NCBI GenBank assembly: GCA_963835375.1
Contig: CAWIGB010000013.1
Coordinates: 62,001-126,000 of the forward strand
DNA length: 64,000 nt
Direction of reading: 5' to 3'
Source: Salinisphaera sp963835375
GTDB lineage: Bacteria > Pseudomonadota > Gammaproteobacteria > Nevskiales > Salinisphaeraceae
A model generated the notes under the pieces. The model saw only the letters and a program-made list of their open reading frames with translations, did not search any database and was not told the DNA's origin. Shown here piece by piece: positions 38,446 through 49,039 of this stretch; within the stretch, counting starts at the first letter, position 1; each line of letters opens with the position of its first letter. Position numbers and translations under genes: made by a program.

Positions 38446-39816
38446 ATGGTGGGGACCATTGATGAGGCGCCAGAATTACGCCGCACGATCCAGGAATTTC
38501 TGAGCGAGCGATTCACGGGCAAAACCGAGAAACTCGCGCCCGACGATCCGAAGTACGAACAACTCGTCGGGCAATTCGACTACGACCGCTGGCTGGCTGA
38601 TGCGGCGCGGCGTGTCGGCCAACTCCAGGTCGTGACCCATTCTCTCAAGCCGATCCATCCGGATGCGAAAGGATCAAGCGTTTATTCACCGCCTGAGGGC
38701 GCCCTGCCCGGCGCGGTAATCGGGACCAACATCCTGGGCGACCAATTCACGGTCGACGTGGTCGGTAACGCGGCCGCGTTGGATGTCTTCAAGTTTCTGA
38801 AGCTGGAATACGACGGCCGCACGCTATCTGGAGCGCGTCGAACAAGGCGATGCCGACTTGGAGCGCGCGCTCAGCGACGACGTGGAGACGGGCCGCCAGC
38901 TTATGGCCCAGTTCGCAACGATTACCGAACCCGCCGGCCGATACGCATCGCATACGCGGGGCAAACAATTGTTCTGGTTGGTCGGTGACGATCCATCCGT
39001 CAACGAGGATTTCCATCTCCTCGCGCCGCTATATGCGACCTCGCTCGCGCATCGCGTATTTCAGACCCTCAACGAAGACCGCTTTTCCGACGATGCAAAA
39101 GCGAGCCCGCGAGGCCCGCCGGAAAGACCAGCCGTTCGAGCACGGCTACTGCGAATATCCCGGCCTTGCTATTCAGACGATTCGGCGGTAGCAAGCCCCA
39201 GAATATCTCGCAGCTCAACAGCGAGCGTGGCGGCAACAGCTATCTGCTGGGTTCGGCGCCGCCCCTGTGGCGATCTCGTGGCGTTTCGCCGATTCGGTCG
39301 ACGTCCGCGTTCCCGGCCTACGCCTCGCGCTCCGGTGTGCGCCCCGCTATCCGCGAACTCGGCCGCTTTTTAGCCGAAGATCCGGCGCAGAACATGCACA
39401 CGCGCGACTACCGCGACCAGCTCACTGCCGAACTGGTAGACGAACTGATCGTATTCACCAGCGAAATGCATCAACTGCCGGCCGGCTGGACCGATGACTG
39501 GCATTGCCAGCTCCCATTCGAGCAACAGTGCTGGCTGGACCCACATCGGGCCAAGGCGATTCCGAATTTGCCGAACGGATGAGCGCACTCGATTGGTGGC
39601 CCACGATCTGTGGCGACTTCAGCCGCTGGCTGAATGCGCGTTTAGAGCGGTACTTGAAACAGTCGACGGGCGATCCCGAGCATCGGCATTTCGCACGGGC
39701 TGCCGCGGACGACCCGAACGCCAAACGCGCGTTCGAATGGGCCCTGCAAGGACTGGCAGGCCGAGCTCGACAAGGAACTGGCCGTTCTGCCGGAGGTATT
39801 CAACGATGACGAATAA
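38446..39816 (+). CDS. csy1: Cascade large subunit Csy1 (Cas8f), frameshifted
   Basis: PAM-recognising large subunit of the type I-F surveillance complex. ELRRTIQEFLSERFTGKTEKLAPDDPKYEQLVGQFDYDRWLADAARR starts it, followed by QLQVVTHSLKPIHPDAKGSSVYSP and LGDQFTVDVVGNAAALDVFKFL. Then come YASHTRGKQLFWLVGDDPSVNEDFHLLAPLYATSLAH, FRRFGGSKPQNISQLNSERGGNSYLLGSAPP and WQAELDKELAVLPEVFNDDE. About six frame changes. TAA 39814-39816 overlaps the csy2 ATG by 11 bases. ATG 38446 is preceded by GAGG. Confidence 0.9.
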
Positions 39817-40763
39817 ACCCCGTCACCTGCTGATTCTGCCTCGCCTGCGGATCCAGAACGCCAACGCCATATCGAGCCCGCTGACCTGGGGCTTTCCTGC
39901 GATGAGTGCGTTCGTCGGCTTCATGCAGGCGCTGGAACGCCGACTGCCCAACGAACTGCTGTTGGAATTCCACCGGGTCGGCGTGGTGTGTCATAGCCAC
40001 GAGATTCTGTCCTCCTCGGCCGGGTACAACCTGCAGCAGTTCCACCTGACGCGTAACCCGGTCGGCAAGGATGGCAACTACGGCCGCGATCGCCGAAGAG
40101 GGCCGTATGCATCTCGAACTGTCGCTGATCTTCTCAGTTGGCGGCGAGTTATGCAGCGGCGATGTCGCGCATCGTAAGCAGATCGCCCAACGCATCGACG
40201 AAATCGTGCACGGCATGCGAATCGCCGGCGGCAGCGTGATCGACAACCATGATACGGCCCGCAAGCCCCGCCTGGTCTCCATGCCGGACGACAGCGAGGA
40301 ATACGAAGCCGAATTTCGACGGGTGCGGCGACAGTTATTGCCCGGCTTTGCGCTCGTTCTCAACGAACGTGCATTGAACGATCGCCTGGCCGAAGTTCAG
40401 ACGGACAACCCAGACGCTACGCGCCTGGACGCCTGGCTGGATTTCGCCCGTCTACACCGCGATTGCGTTGTCGAACCGGAGACTGGCGCCCACCGCTGGG
40501 AAATCCGTAGCCGGCCGGGTTGGCACGTACCGATTCCAGTCGGCTATGGCGCGCTCGGCGAACGCCACGAACCGGGCGAAGTCGCCAACGCGCGCGATAA
40601 CAGCACGCCGTTTCGCTTCGTCGAAAGCCTGTATTCGATCGGCCAGTGGGTCAGCCCACATCGGCTGCGCCGGCCCGAATCGCTGCTCTGGTATATCGAA
40701 AACGATCTCGAACACGGCATCTACCGCCTGAACAACGACTACACCCAACACGTCACTTCCTGA
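39806..40763 (+). CDS. csy2: Csy2 (Cas5f), one frameshift
   Basis: RAMP protein that caps the 5' handle of the crRNA together with Csy1. HLLILPRLRIQNANAISSPLTWGFPAMSAFVGFMQALERRL and FHRVGVVCHSHEILSSSAGYNLQQFHLTRNPVGKDG form the N-terminal half. After a shift near 40080 it continues AIAEEGRMHLELSLIFSVGG, VIDNHDTARKPRLVSM, RRQLLPGFALVLNERA, and SPHRLRRPESLLWYIENDLEHGIYRLNND to TGA 40763. Confidence 0.92.
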
Positions 40764-40775
40764 GGGGGAATTATC

Positions 40776-41816
40776 ATGGCCAAGAAAGACGACGCTCCGA
40801 AGACCGCTTCCGTTCTCGCCTTCGAACGCAAGCTCGATCCATCCGACGCCCTGTTTTATGCCGGCGACTGGGCAACTCGCGATAACAGCCAGAACTGGCC
40901 GGCCGTCGAAGTCCGCGAGAAATCCGTCCGCGGCACCATCTCGAATCGGCTGAAGGCGAAAGATCAAGATCCGGCCAAACTCGATGCCGCGATCGAGAAC
41001 CCAAACCTTCAGACGGTCGATGTCGCCGCCCTGCCTCACCACGCTGATACGCTTATGGCGCGCTTCACGCTGCGCGTACTCGGCGGCGCCGGTAAACCAT
41101 CAGCCTGCAACAACGCCGACTATGAGGAGCGCTTGAAAAACGCTGTCTCGACGTACGCATCCGAGCATGGCTTCGACGCCCTCGCGGCACGCTACGCCCA
41201 CAATATCGCGAATGGCCGGTTCCTCTGGCGTAACCGCCTGGTTTCCGAAGAAGTCGAGATCCGCGTGCGCCAACGAGTCAAAGGCGCAGTCGAAAACGAG
41301 TGGACGTTCAACGCGATGGCGTTCGATCTTCGCGGCTTCGAGGCCGAGCCTAATGCCAAAGCATCGCTCGACGAACTCTCTGCAGAAATCGCTGCCGGCT
41401 TGGCGGGCGATCATTACGTGCTACTCGAGATCGTTGCCTTTGCCCGCGTTGGCGCCGGCCAGGAAGTGTTCCCCTCACAGGAGCTCATTTTGGATCGAGG
41501 TCGCGGCGACAAATCCAAAACGCTCTACGCCGTCGACAGCGTGGCCGGTATGCATTCGCAGAAAATCGGCAATGCACTGCGCACCGTCGATACTTGGTAC
41601 CCGAACGCCGATACGAACGAGCTCGGCCCGATCGCCGTCGAACCGTACGGCTCGGTTACGACACAAGGCACAGCGTACCGCCAGCCCAAGGAAAAAGCGG
41701 ACTTTTATACCCTGCTCGACAACTGGATGCTCAAGGATCAAAAGCCCGAGCCGGAGCAGCAGCACTTCGTCATGGCTACGCTGATTCGCGGCGGGGTATT
41801 CGGGGAGGCGGGCTGA
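40776..41816 (+). CDS. csy3: Csy3 (Cas7f) backbone subunit
   Basis: A 346-residue RAMP that forms the six-fold backbone along the crRNA. ASVLAFERKLDPSDALFYAGDW is the canonical start. LMARFTLRVLGGAGKPSACNNADYEERLKNAVSTYASEHGFDALAARYAHNIANGRFLWRNR is the core, with VFPSQELILDRGRGDKSKTLYAV, GMHSQKIGNALRTVDTWYP and KADFYTLLDNWMLKDQKPEPEQQHFVMATLIRGGVFGE. GAGGGGGAATTATC precedes ATG 40776. It is the only cas gene here with an unbroken frame. Its TGA overlaps the cas6f ATG (TGATG). Confidence 0.96.
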   Translation: MAKKDDAPKTASVLAFERKLDPSDALFYAGDWATRDNSQNWPAVEVREKSVRGTISNRLKAKDQDPAKLDAAIENPNLQTVDVAALPHHADTLMARFTLRVLGGAGKPSACNNADYEERLKNAVSTYASEHGFDALAARYAHNIANGRFLWRNRLVSEEVEIRVRQRVKGAVENEWTFNAMAFDLRGFEAEPNAKASLDELSAEIAAGLAGDHYVLLEIVAFARVGAGQEVFPSQELILDRGRGDKSKTLYAVDSVAGMHSQKIGNALRTVDTWYPNADTNELGPIAVEPYGSVTTQGTAYRQPKEKADFYTLLDNWMLKDQKPEPEQQHFVMATLIRGGVFGEAG

Positions 41817-42384
41817 TGACATCCCACTACGTCGACATTCATCTGCGGCCCGACCCGGATTTCCCGGCGGGCCAGCTGATGGGCGCCCTGTTCAGCAAGC
41901 TGCATCGTCGCTTGGTCGAACTCGACATGAACACGATCGGCGTCAGCTTTCCCGGCGCATCAGATGAAGCCGCGCGATATCGGCGATCATCTGCGTCTGC
42001 ATGGATCCCGAGCCGATTTATCGACACTCCTGGCGGCGCCGTGGCTCGGAGGCATGCGCGAACACGCCGACATCCGGGGCACCACGGCTGCGCCGAACGA
42101 TGCGACACACCGATCCGTTTCACGCCGGCAATTTAAAACCAATGCGGAACGCCTGCGCCGCCGCCGCATGCGACGCCATCAAGAATCGGAAGAAACTGTG
42201 CAGGCAAAAATTCCGAACAGCGTCGAGCGGCGGGTTGCGTTGCCGTTCGTTCAAGTTCGCAGCTCAAGTACAGGTCAACGATTCAGCATGTTTATCGAGC
42301 ATGGGGCCGAACAGACTCCAGCCGACATCCGGCATGTTCAACAGCTACGGCCTCAGTCGGACCACAACGATTCCCTGGTTTTGA
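41816..42384 (+). CDS. cas6f: Csy4 (Cas6f) crRNA endonuclease, frameshifted
   Basis: Cleaves the repeat hairpin and stays on the 3' end of the crRNA. MTSHYVDIHLRPDPDFPAGQLMGALFSKLHRRLVELDMNTIGVSFP is very close to Pseudomonas Csy4; His30 matches its catalytic His29. The arginine-rich helix QFKTNAERLRRRRMRRHQESEE, FVQVRSSSTGQRFSMFIEHG and the family end FNSYGLSRTTTIPWF are present. Shifts near 41980 and 42335. TGA at 42382-42384. Confidence 0.94.
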
Positions 42385-42516
42385 CCCTTTTTTGGAGACG
42401 CTTATGTGCGCTGTTTAAAATCAGAGGTTTACCGACCGAGACCTCAAAAAGGGCTTGCTAAGCGGGAACTGCTAGTATATCTTTAAAAATCAAATATTTA
42501 CTGATTTTCAGCTCTA
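42385..42516 (+). promoter_or_regulatory. CRISPR leader with IHF site
   Basis: A 132-base leader between cas6f and the first repeat, AT-rich over its last 60 bases. AATCAAATATTTA at 42488-42500 matches the IHF consensus WATCAANNNNTTR exactly and ends 16 bases before the first repeat, as expected for IHF-assisted integration in type I-F. Further upstream, GAGGT and ACCTC near 42423-42446 can pair, and CCCTTTTT / AAAAAGGG flank them. Confidence 0.65.
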
Positions 42517-45500
42517 GTTCGCTGCCGCGTAGGCAGCTCAGAAATCGGCGCTGGTCTGATGCGTTCATGCTATGCGTTCGCTGCCGCGTAGGCAGCTCAG
42601 AAAAGCAGGTCAATCGAACACTGCGATCGATATCCGATGTTCGCTGCCGCGTAGGCAGCTCAGAAAGTCGCGCGATCACCGCAATCTCGTCAATGCGCAG
42701 TTCGCTGCCGCGTAGGCAGCTCAGAAAATGCGCGGCTAGTCGCGCGATCGACGCCGACGTTCGCTGCCGCGTAGGCAGCTCAGAAACGACACAGCTGACG
42801 AACGTCGACATCGCACCGTTCGCTGCCGCGTAGGCAGCTCAGAAATGGCACGTGCCAGCGTCAGTGCAGACGTCGTCGGTTCGCTGCCGCGTAGGCAGCT
42901 CAGAAAAACGAGCATGCGGCCTGTAGCGATCGTACGACAGTTCGCTGCCGCGTAGGCAGCTCAGAAAATGTCGACGCGCCGCATCGTCGAGTCTGCGCGC
43001 GTTCGCTGCCGCGTAGGCAGCTCAGAAAGATCATGGCCGCATGGCCGCGCGACTCGATGCGTTCGCTGCCGCGTAGGCAGCTCAGAAAAGCCGATGCGGC
43101 GCACGGTCGCGCACCATGGCGTTCGCTGCCGCGTAGGCAGCTCAGAAAATCGCAGCTGGCGCGATCGATCGGCAGCTGCATGTTCGCTGCCGCGTAGGCA
43201 GCTCAGAAATGCGTCGCACACTGCAGACGCCGTCGCCAGCGTGTTCGCTGCCGCGTAGGCAGCTCAGAAATCGATCGAGCACGCACGCTGCCGACAGTCG
43301 TCAGTTCGCTGCCGCGTAGGCAGCTCAGAAATGCTCATGACGCAGGCTCGATGCGCGATCGCGAGTTCGCTGCCGCGTAGGCAGCTCAGAAAAGCTGGCA
43401 GTCGAGCGCGCTGCGCGTCATCGCGTTCGCTGCCGCGTAGGCAGCTCAGAAACGAGACTCACCGGCTACGCCGCGCGCATGCAGTTCGCTGCCGCGTAGG
43501 CAGCTCAGAAAGTCATGCGATGTCAGCGACTGATGCGCTCACGTCGTTCGCTGCCGCGTAGGCAGCTCAGAAATCGCGCGATGACGACAGCCAGGACAGC
43601 CATATGTTCGCTGCCGCGTAGGCAGCTCAGAAAGACTCGACGTGCGCATGTGCCGCGCGCTGATCAGCATGCGATCCGTTCGCTGCCGCGTAGGCAGCTC
43701 AGAAAATGATCGCGCCGATAACCCTGCGACGCGACGTTCGCTGCCGCGTAGGCAGCTCAGAAAGCTGCACGGCATCGGCGTCATGCACGTCGAGCCGTTC
43801 GCTGCCGCGTAGGCAGCTCAGAAACGATACGCGCAGCGCAACGTACCGACGCTGCGCGTTCGCTGCCGCGTAGGCAGCTCAGAAAACGCGGATGCGCGAG
43901 TCCACCGAGCCTAGCGTTCGCTGCCGCGTAGGCAGCTCAGAAAATCAACGTCGAACGTTGCCATGCGACGATGGCTCGTTCGCTGCCGCGTAGGCAGCTC
44001 AGAAAAGCTACAGATCCGGTCGTCACGCAGTCACGCGTTCGCTGCCGCGTAGGCAGCTCAGAAATATGCAGTGCACGGCCGATCACGCTCAGCTGACGTT
44101 CGCTGCCGCGTAGGCAGCTCAGAAAATCGACGGCAGCCTGCAGTCACGCCGCATGCCATGTTCGCTGCCGCGTAGGCAGCTCAGAAAGCTGATCGGCCGT
44201 GCGATCGGCATCGACGCGCGCGTTCGCTGCCGCGTAGGCAGCTCAGAAAATGCACGGTGCGGCTGATCAAGCCGTCGCACGTGTTCGCTGCCGCGTAGGC
44301 AGCTCAGAAACTGACGTCGCGGCGTACTGATCACGACGCTCGTTCGCTGCCGCGTAGGCAGCTCAGAAAATGCCGATGCGCGCTGCGATTCAGCGCTGCA
44401 TCGTTCGCTGCCGCGTAGGCAGCTCAGAAAATCGCAGTCGCGCATATCCGCGAGCGTACCGCCGTTCGCTGCCGCGTAGGCAGCTCAGAAAAGCGATCGG
44501 CGACGCGGCAACGAGCCGATCGTCGTTCGCTGCCGCGTAGGCAGCTCAGAAAATGCGCGGCAATCGCCGCTGCGGCGTCATGTTCGCTGCCGCGTAGGCA
44601 GCTCAGAAAAGCGCTGCGCGACGTTGCTCGACAGCCCGTCGTGTTCGCTGCCGCGTAGGCAGCTCAGAAAAGCGTCAGCGCATTGACAATGCATGCTGCC
44701 ACGTTCGCTGCCGCGTAGGCAGCTCAGAAATGATCGACATGCTCGACTCAGCCGAGCGTCGCGTTCGCTGCCGCGTAGGCAGCTCAGAAAAGACACGGCA
44801 CGCCGCATGCGATGCACCGATCGCGTTCGCTGCCGCGTAGGCAGCTCAGAAAAGTCACGGCGACAGTCGCCGATCAGCGAGTCGACATGTTCGCTGCCGC
44901 GTAGGCAGCTCAGAAAATGCGCACGCGTCAGCGCGCAGACAGCATCGACGTTCGCTGCCGCGTAGGCAGCTCAGAAAACGATGGCGCTGACGCATCGCGA
45001 GCCGTATACGTTCGCTGCCGCGTAGGCAGCTCAGAAATATGCGCGATCGCGTCTGCGCGTCATCGATCGCGTTCGCTGCCGCGTAGGCAGCTCAGAAATG
45101 CTGCCATCGCGCGATACGCCAGCGAATCAGTTCGCTGCCGCGTAGGCAGCTCAGAAAATCTGCGGAGCGGCCGAGCATCATGCCGATCCGTTCGCTGCCG
45201 CGTAGGCAGCTCAGAAAAATGATGCCGAGCGCGCAATCAGCGCAGTACGTTCGCTGCCGCGTAGGCAGCTCAGAAAATGCGGCGCACCGTCGCGATGCCG
45301 CATCGGGTTCGCTGCCGCGTAGGCAGCTCAGAAAAGCAGATGCCGCGCGCATGCCGATCGATCGACACGTTCGCTGCCGCGTAGGCAGCTCAGAAAATAG
45401 GTGCAGCGCCGCGCATGGCTCGCAGTTCGCTGCCGCGTAGGCAGCTCAGAAAATGCATGACGCTCGAGCTGCGCCTGAACACGTACGTTCGCTGCCGCGT

Positions 45501-46733
45501 AGGCAGCTCAGAAATAGCGACTGGCTGCGCAACGTCGAGCGTCAGCACGTTCGCTGCCGCGTAGGCAGCTCAGAAAATACGCGCATGCAGCTGATAGCCA
45601 TGCGCATCGACGTTCGCTGCCGCGTAGGCAGCTCAGAAAAGTGATCGCGCTCGCGCATGCAGGTTTGCATGCAGTTCGCTGCCGCGTAGGCAGCTCAGAA
45701 ATGGTCGAGCCGAGAGCGCGTGCGAGCTATCCGTTCGCTGCCGCGTAGGCAGCTCAGAAAGATCACGAGCCATGGCACGCGCTGACCAGTCGTTCGCTGC
45801 CGCGTAGGCAGCTCAGAAAACGGACGGCCGCGGATCGCCGCTGCAGCGTTCGCTGCCGCGTAGGCAGCTCAGAAAACGATCACAGCGCCGCCTCGCGACC
45901 GATGCCGTTCGCTGCCGCGTAGGCAGCTCAGAAAATGCATCCGGCTCAGCGTCGCGGTTCGCTGCCGCGTAGGCAGCTCAGAAAACCCGACCGGCAGAAC
46001 CCGCGCATAGCGTGTTCGCTGCCGCGTAGGCAGCTCAGAAAAGTCAGCGCGTCCGGAGCGACTCGCCAGACGTTCGCTGCCGCGTAGGCAGCTCAGAAAA
46101 CTCGGTCGCGACGCCGCTGCGTACGTTCGCTGCCGCGTAGGCAGCTCAGAAATGACGCGCATGCGCGGCTACGCGTCGGGTTCGCTGCCGCGTAGGCAGC
46201 TCAGAAATGCGGGACGCAGTGGCGTCGCATGTCGTTCGCTGCCGCGTAGGCAGCTCAGAAATGCAGCATGCGCCTGGTCCGCCGCGGACGGTTCGCTGCC
46301 GCGTAGGCAGCTCAGAAAAGCAGCATCGCGCCTCGCGGCTGCTGATCGCGTTCGCTGCCGCGTAGGCAGCTCAGAAACTCGCGCGTTCACTGGCGTCCAT
46401 CAGTCGTGGTTCGCTGCCGCGTAGGCAGCTCAGAAATACGAACCCTGCGTAGTCGGCCGTTGTCGACGTTCGCTGCCGCGTAGGCAGCTCAGAAAACGCG
46501 ATCGCCTGTCAACGCGGTCGAATCACGTTCGCTGCCGCGTAGGCAGCTCAGAAAATCCGATCGTCGACGGCTCGACCGCTGCCAGTTCGCTGCCGCGTAG
46601 GCAGCTCAGAAAATTATCGAATGTCTGCTCGACCGTGCCATCGTGTTCGCTGCCGCGTAGGCAGCTCAGAAAGTCGCTGGCCGACACTATCGGCCATAGC
46701 GACGCGTTCGCTGCCGCGTAGGCAGCCCAGAAA
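42517..46733 (+). CRISPR. Type I-F CRISPR array, 71 repeats and 70 spacers
   Basis: The 28-base repeat begins GTTCGCTGCCGCGTAGGCAG and ends CTCAGAAA; CTGCC/GGCAG forms the Cas6f hairpin. By hand count there are 71 copies from 42517 to the last at 46706-46733. The last differs by one base (CAGCCCAG for CAGCTCAG), so it marks the trailer end; the leader is on the cas6f side. Spacers are mostly 31-34 bases. One is 44 bases (43634-43677), and several near the trailer are only 22-29 (for example 45935-45956). No spacer was seen twice. Open frames inside the array only read through the repeat. Confidence 0.98.
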
Positions 46734-47056
46734 AAAGGCACTCGTGACATGGTTTGAGCCCATCCTCCGGTCAGCGTCTACCGGCGCAGCGATGGTTCAG
46801 GCGACGCGCTCTGCCGGCTCTCGAGATTGCAGACACCTTCGCACCGAGACGCAATACCAGCCTGGGGCACCCGAGTGGTCGGGCACGATCGCCACTGCGT
46901 TCACGGCAGTATGGCCGCACGCAACCGATCGGTGCGCTGCCGGCCCCATGGGGCTATAAGAAGAGAGAGGGATGCCGCTGTCGTATCCCCTACAACACAA
47001 ATGAGTGTTCGATCCGTGAACTAACCTTCCGGTCTGCTGAAACGAAGGTGAGCACT
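46734..47056. other. Region between CRISPR trailer and DUF1326 gene, nothing recognised
   Basis: A 323-base GC-rich stretch. Frames are open for part of it on both strands but match no family I know. GAAGGTGAGC upstream of 47057 is a possible ribosome site. Confidence 0.35.
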
Positions 47057-47665
47057 ATGGCAAATCACGACTGGGAACTTGCCGGCACCTATTTCGAAGC
47101 CTGTAACTGCACCACCGCCTGCCCCTGTGTCTTTCTCAGCGCGCCGACCGAAGGCGAATGCACCGCCCTGGTCGCCTGGCATATCGACCAAGGGCATTTT
47201 GCCGACGTGACGCTTGACGGTTTTAATGTTGCCTTGGCGGTGTACTCGCCCGGACACATGGCCGAGGTGAAATGGAATGTCGCGCTTTATCTGGATGAGC
47301 GCGCGAACGATGCCCGGAAGGATGCCCTGCTGAATATCTTCTCCGGTCAGGCCGGCGGCCATCCCTCGGTGCTGGCATCCCATATCGGCAATATCCTGGG
47401 CGTGGCGCATGTGCCGATCGATTATCAGGCCGACGGGCGCAAACGCCGTCTGCGCGTGGGCGGCCTCGCCGAGACCGAAATCGAAGGCATCGCGGGCCAG
47501 GGCGGCGCCGAGGTGACCATACAGAACCACCCGCTGTGCATTGCTCCGGGTTATCCGGCCACGGCGGCCCGCTCCGCGCATCTACGTTTCGACGACCACG
47601 ATCTGCACTGGGATATTTCGGATCGCAACGGCTTCTACTCGCCGTTTTCCTACGCCGCCACCTGA
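47057..47665 (+). CDS. DUF1326 domain protein
   Basis: A 202-residue protein. The N-terminal DWELAGTYFEACNCTTACPCVFLSAPTEGECTALVAW carries the family's closely spaced cysteines (CNC, CPC), which suggest metal or redox chemistry. The C-terminal beta-rich part ends LHWDISDRNGFYSPFSY. Function unknown. It is paired with the DUF2182 membrane protein 9 bases downstream, an association seen in many proteobacteria and likely to be a two-part system. ATG 47057. Confidence 0.85.
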   Translation: MANHDWELAGTYFEACNCTTACPCVFLSAPTEGECTALVAWHIDQGHFADVTLDGFNVALAVYSPGHMAEVKWNVALYLDERANDARKDALLNIFSGQAGGHPSVLASHIGNILGVAHVPIDYQADGRKRRLRVGGLAETEIEGIAGQGGAEVTIQNHPLCIAPGYPATAARSAHLRFDDHDLHWDISDRNGFYSPFSYAAT

Positions 47666-47674
47666 GACGGCGCC

Positions 47675-48457
47675 GTGACTCTGTCCTCGTCGTCGGCAAG
47701 GGCGGCCCGGCGCGATCGGCGGACGGTGGCAGCCGGGGTGATCGCACTCACCAGCCTGGCCTGGCTCTATACGGTCCATCTGGCCTGGCAGATGAATAGC
47801 ATGGCCGGATCAGTGGGCATGGGGGCACCGCGCAGCTGGGACGCCCTCGAGCTGATGCTGCTTGTGGTGATGTGGATCATCATGATGGTCGCGATGATGA
47901 TGCCCTCGGCCTCGCCCATGCTGCTTCTGTACGCGAAAACGCTGCGTGCACGCAGCGCCACGTCGCCCGTGCCGCAGCGCAGCGCGCTGTTCGTGTTGGG
48001 TTATCTCGTGGTTTGGGCTGGTTTCAGTATCGTCGCTGCCGTCATGCAATGGGGCCTGCATGCGGCAGCCCTGCTGTCGCCCATGATGACAAGCACTCAG
48101 ACGCTTCTGGGCAGCGGGCTGTTGATTGGGGCTGGCGTCTATCAATGGGCGCCGCTCAAGCAGTCCTGTCTGCGACGTTGCCGTTCGCCGCTGGGATTTC
48201 TGCTCACCGAGTGGCGCGAAGGCGCATTCGGCGCTTTTGTCATGGGGCTGCGCCATGGCCTGTTCTGTGTCGGCTGCTGCTGGGCGCTGATGGCCCTGCT
48301 GTTCGTCACCGGCGTGATGAATCTGGTTTGGGTCGCCGCGATCGCCGTGTTCGTGTTGATCGAGAAAATCGCCCCCGGCGGCCAATGGATCGCTCGCGCC
48401 AGCGGTGTGCTGCTAGTCGGTTATGGCTTGCTACTACTCGCACCCGCCACCTTCTGA
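47675..48457 (+). CDS. DUF2182 integral membrane protein
   Basis: A 260-residue protein with about seven hydrophobic helices (VAAGVIALTSLAWLYTVHLAW, ELMLLVVMWIIMMVAMMMPSASPMLLLYAKTL, ALFVLGYLVVWAGFSIVAAVMQWGLH, GLRHGLFCVGCCWALMALLFVTGVMNLVWVAAIAVFVLIEKIAPGG). The Met-rich WIIMMVAMMMPSA and CVGCCW motifs are family hallmarks and could bind metal. GTG start at 47675, directly after DUF1326. Confidence 0.85.
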   Translation: MTLSSSSARAARRDRRTVAAGVIALTSLAWLYTVHLAWQMNSMAGSVGMGAPRSWDALELMLLVVMWIIMMVAMMMPSASPMLLLYAKTLRARSATSPVPQRSALFVLGYLVVWAGFSIVAAVMQWGLHAAALLSPMMTSTQTLLGSGLLIGAGVYQWAPLKQSCLRRCRSPLGFLLTEWREGAFGAFVMGLRHGLFCVGCCWALMALLFVTGVMNLVWVAAIAVFVLIEKIAPGGQWIARASGVLLVGYGLLLLAPATF

Positions 48458-48497
48458 CCCAGGCCGATGCTCGTAGCAAGGACGTCTCGGCGTACGA

Positions 48498-48535
48498 TTT
48501 CAGGTCTTGTGGTGTAGACGCCACAAGACCTGAAA
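48498..48535. other. Perfect 15-base-pair hairpin
   Basis: TTTCAGGTCTTGTGG (48498-48512) and CCACAAGACCTGAAA (48521-48535) are exact reverse complements around an 8-base loop. It lies 40 bases after the DUF2182 stop. It could be a terminator without a T tract, or a mobile-element end, given the remnants that follow. Confidence 0.5.
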
Positions 48536-48606
48536 CCTGGTCTGGTGCTTGTACCCAACACCCGTTGGGCGACAACGGCGAGACCTTGCTGAAAACAAGC
48601 GCCGTC

Positions 48607-48707
48607 ATTCAACCCAGCGTGATCAATACGATCGAGATGGCGGCGGCTGCCCGCCCGAAAGCCTGCACCGCATTCCATCGCTCGCCCGGAAACAAAGAAC
48701 GGCCGGG
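48607..48707 (-). pseudogene. Remnant of an EamA transporter 3' end
   Basis: Read on the minus strand this gives FPGERWNAVQAFGRAAAAISIVLITLG, almost the same as the C-terminus of the intact EamA protein encoded at 50474 (LGERWNAAQAFGLAAAAVAITLITLG). The DNA is closely similar over about 95 bases. Only the end of the gene is present, so it is a duplicated or deleted copy. Confidence 0.7.
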
Positions 48708-48765
48708 GTCTATCTTCGGATTATGCAGCTGCCGAGGTTGGTATTGATCGGCTAGACTGGCATCG

Positions 48766-48905
48766 GTGGCGAGGGAGAGCGACTTTCTGATTCGGTTCGA
48801 CCTGCGATTGATCCGGGATGCCGGCCGCCGTGTGTTCGTCATCCTCGACGACCTGCACGTGCATCAAGGCAAACCGGTCAGGAGCCGGCACCAGACGCAC
48901 GTCAA
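48766..48905 (+). pseudogene. IS630-like transposase fragment
   Basis: RLIRDAGRRVFVILDDLHVHQGKPVR resembles the core of IS630-family transposases around the second catalytic Asp (normally ...DNLRVHHAKPV). The match fades after about 48905. No terminal repeats or target duplication were identified. Confidence 0.55.
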
Positions 48906-49039
48906 TGGGAGTCGCCTACGACCTGCGCTGGTTTATTTCAAAGGAGCTGAAATAATTCCGGCCTATCGTCGGCAGCTTCCAGACACCGCGGCATCGCATG
49001 GTCTAGATGCGCCTGCCGATGGAGAAGCCCGCTCGTTGA

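Noticed and set aside
42567..46424. Many open frames inside the CRISPR array encoding repeated VRCRVGSSE or FLSCLRGSE units
   Set aside because: They are translations of the 28-base repeat and have no ribosome sites; the array itself explains them.
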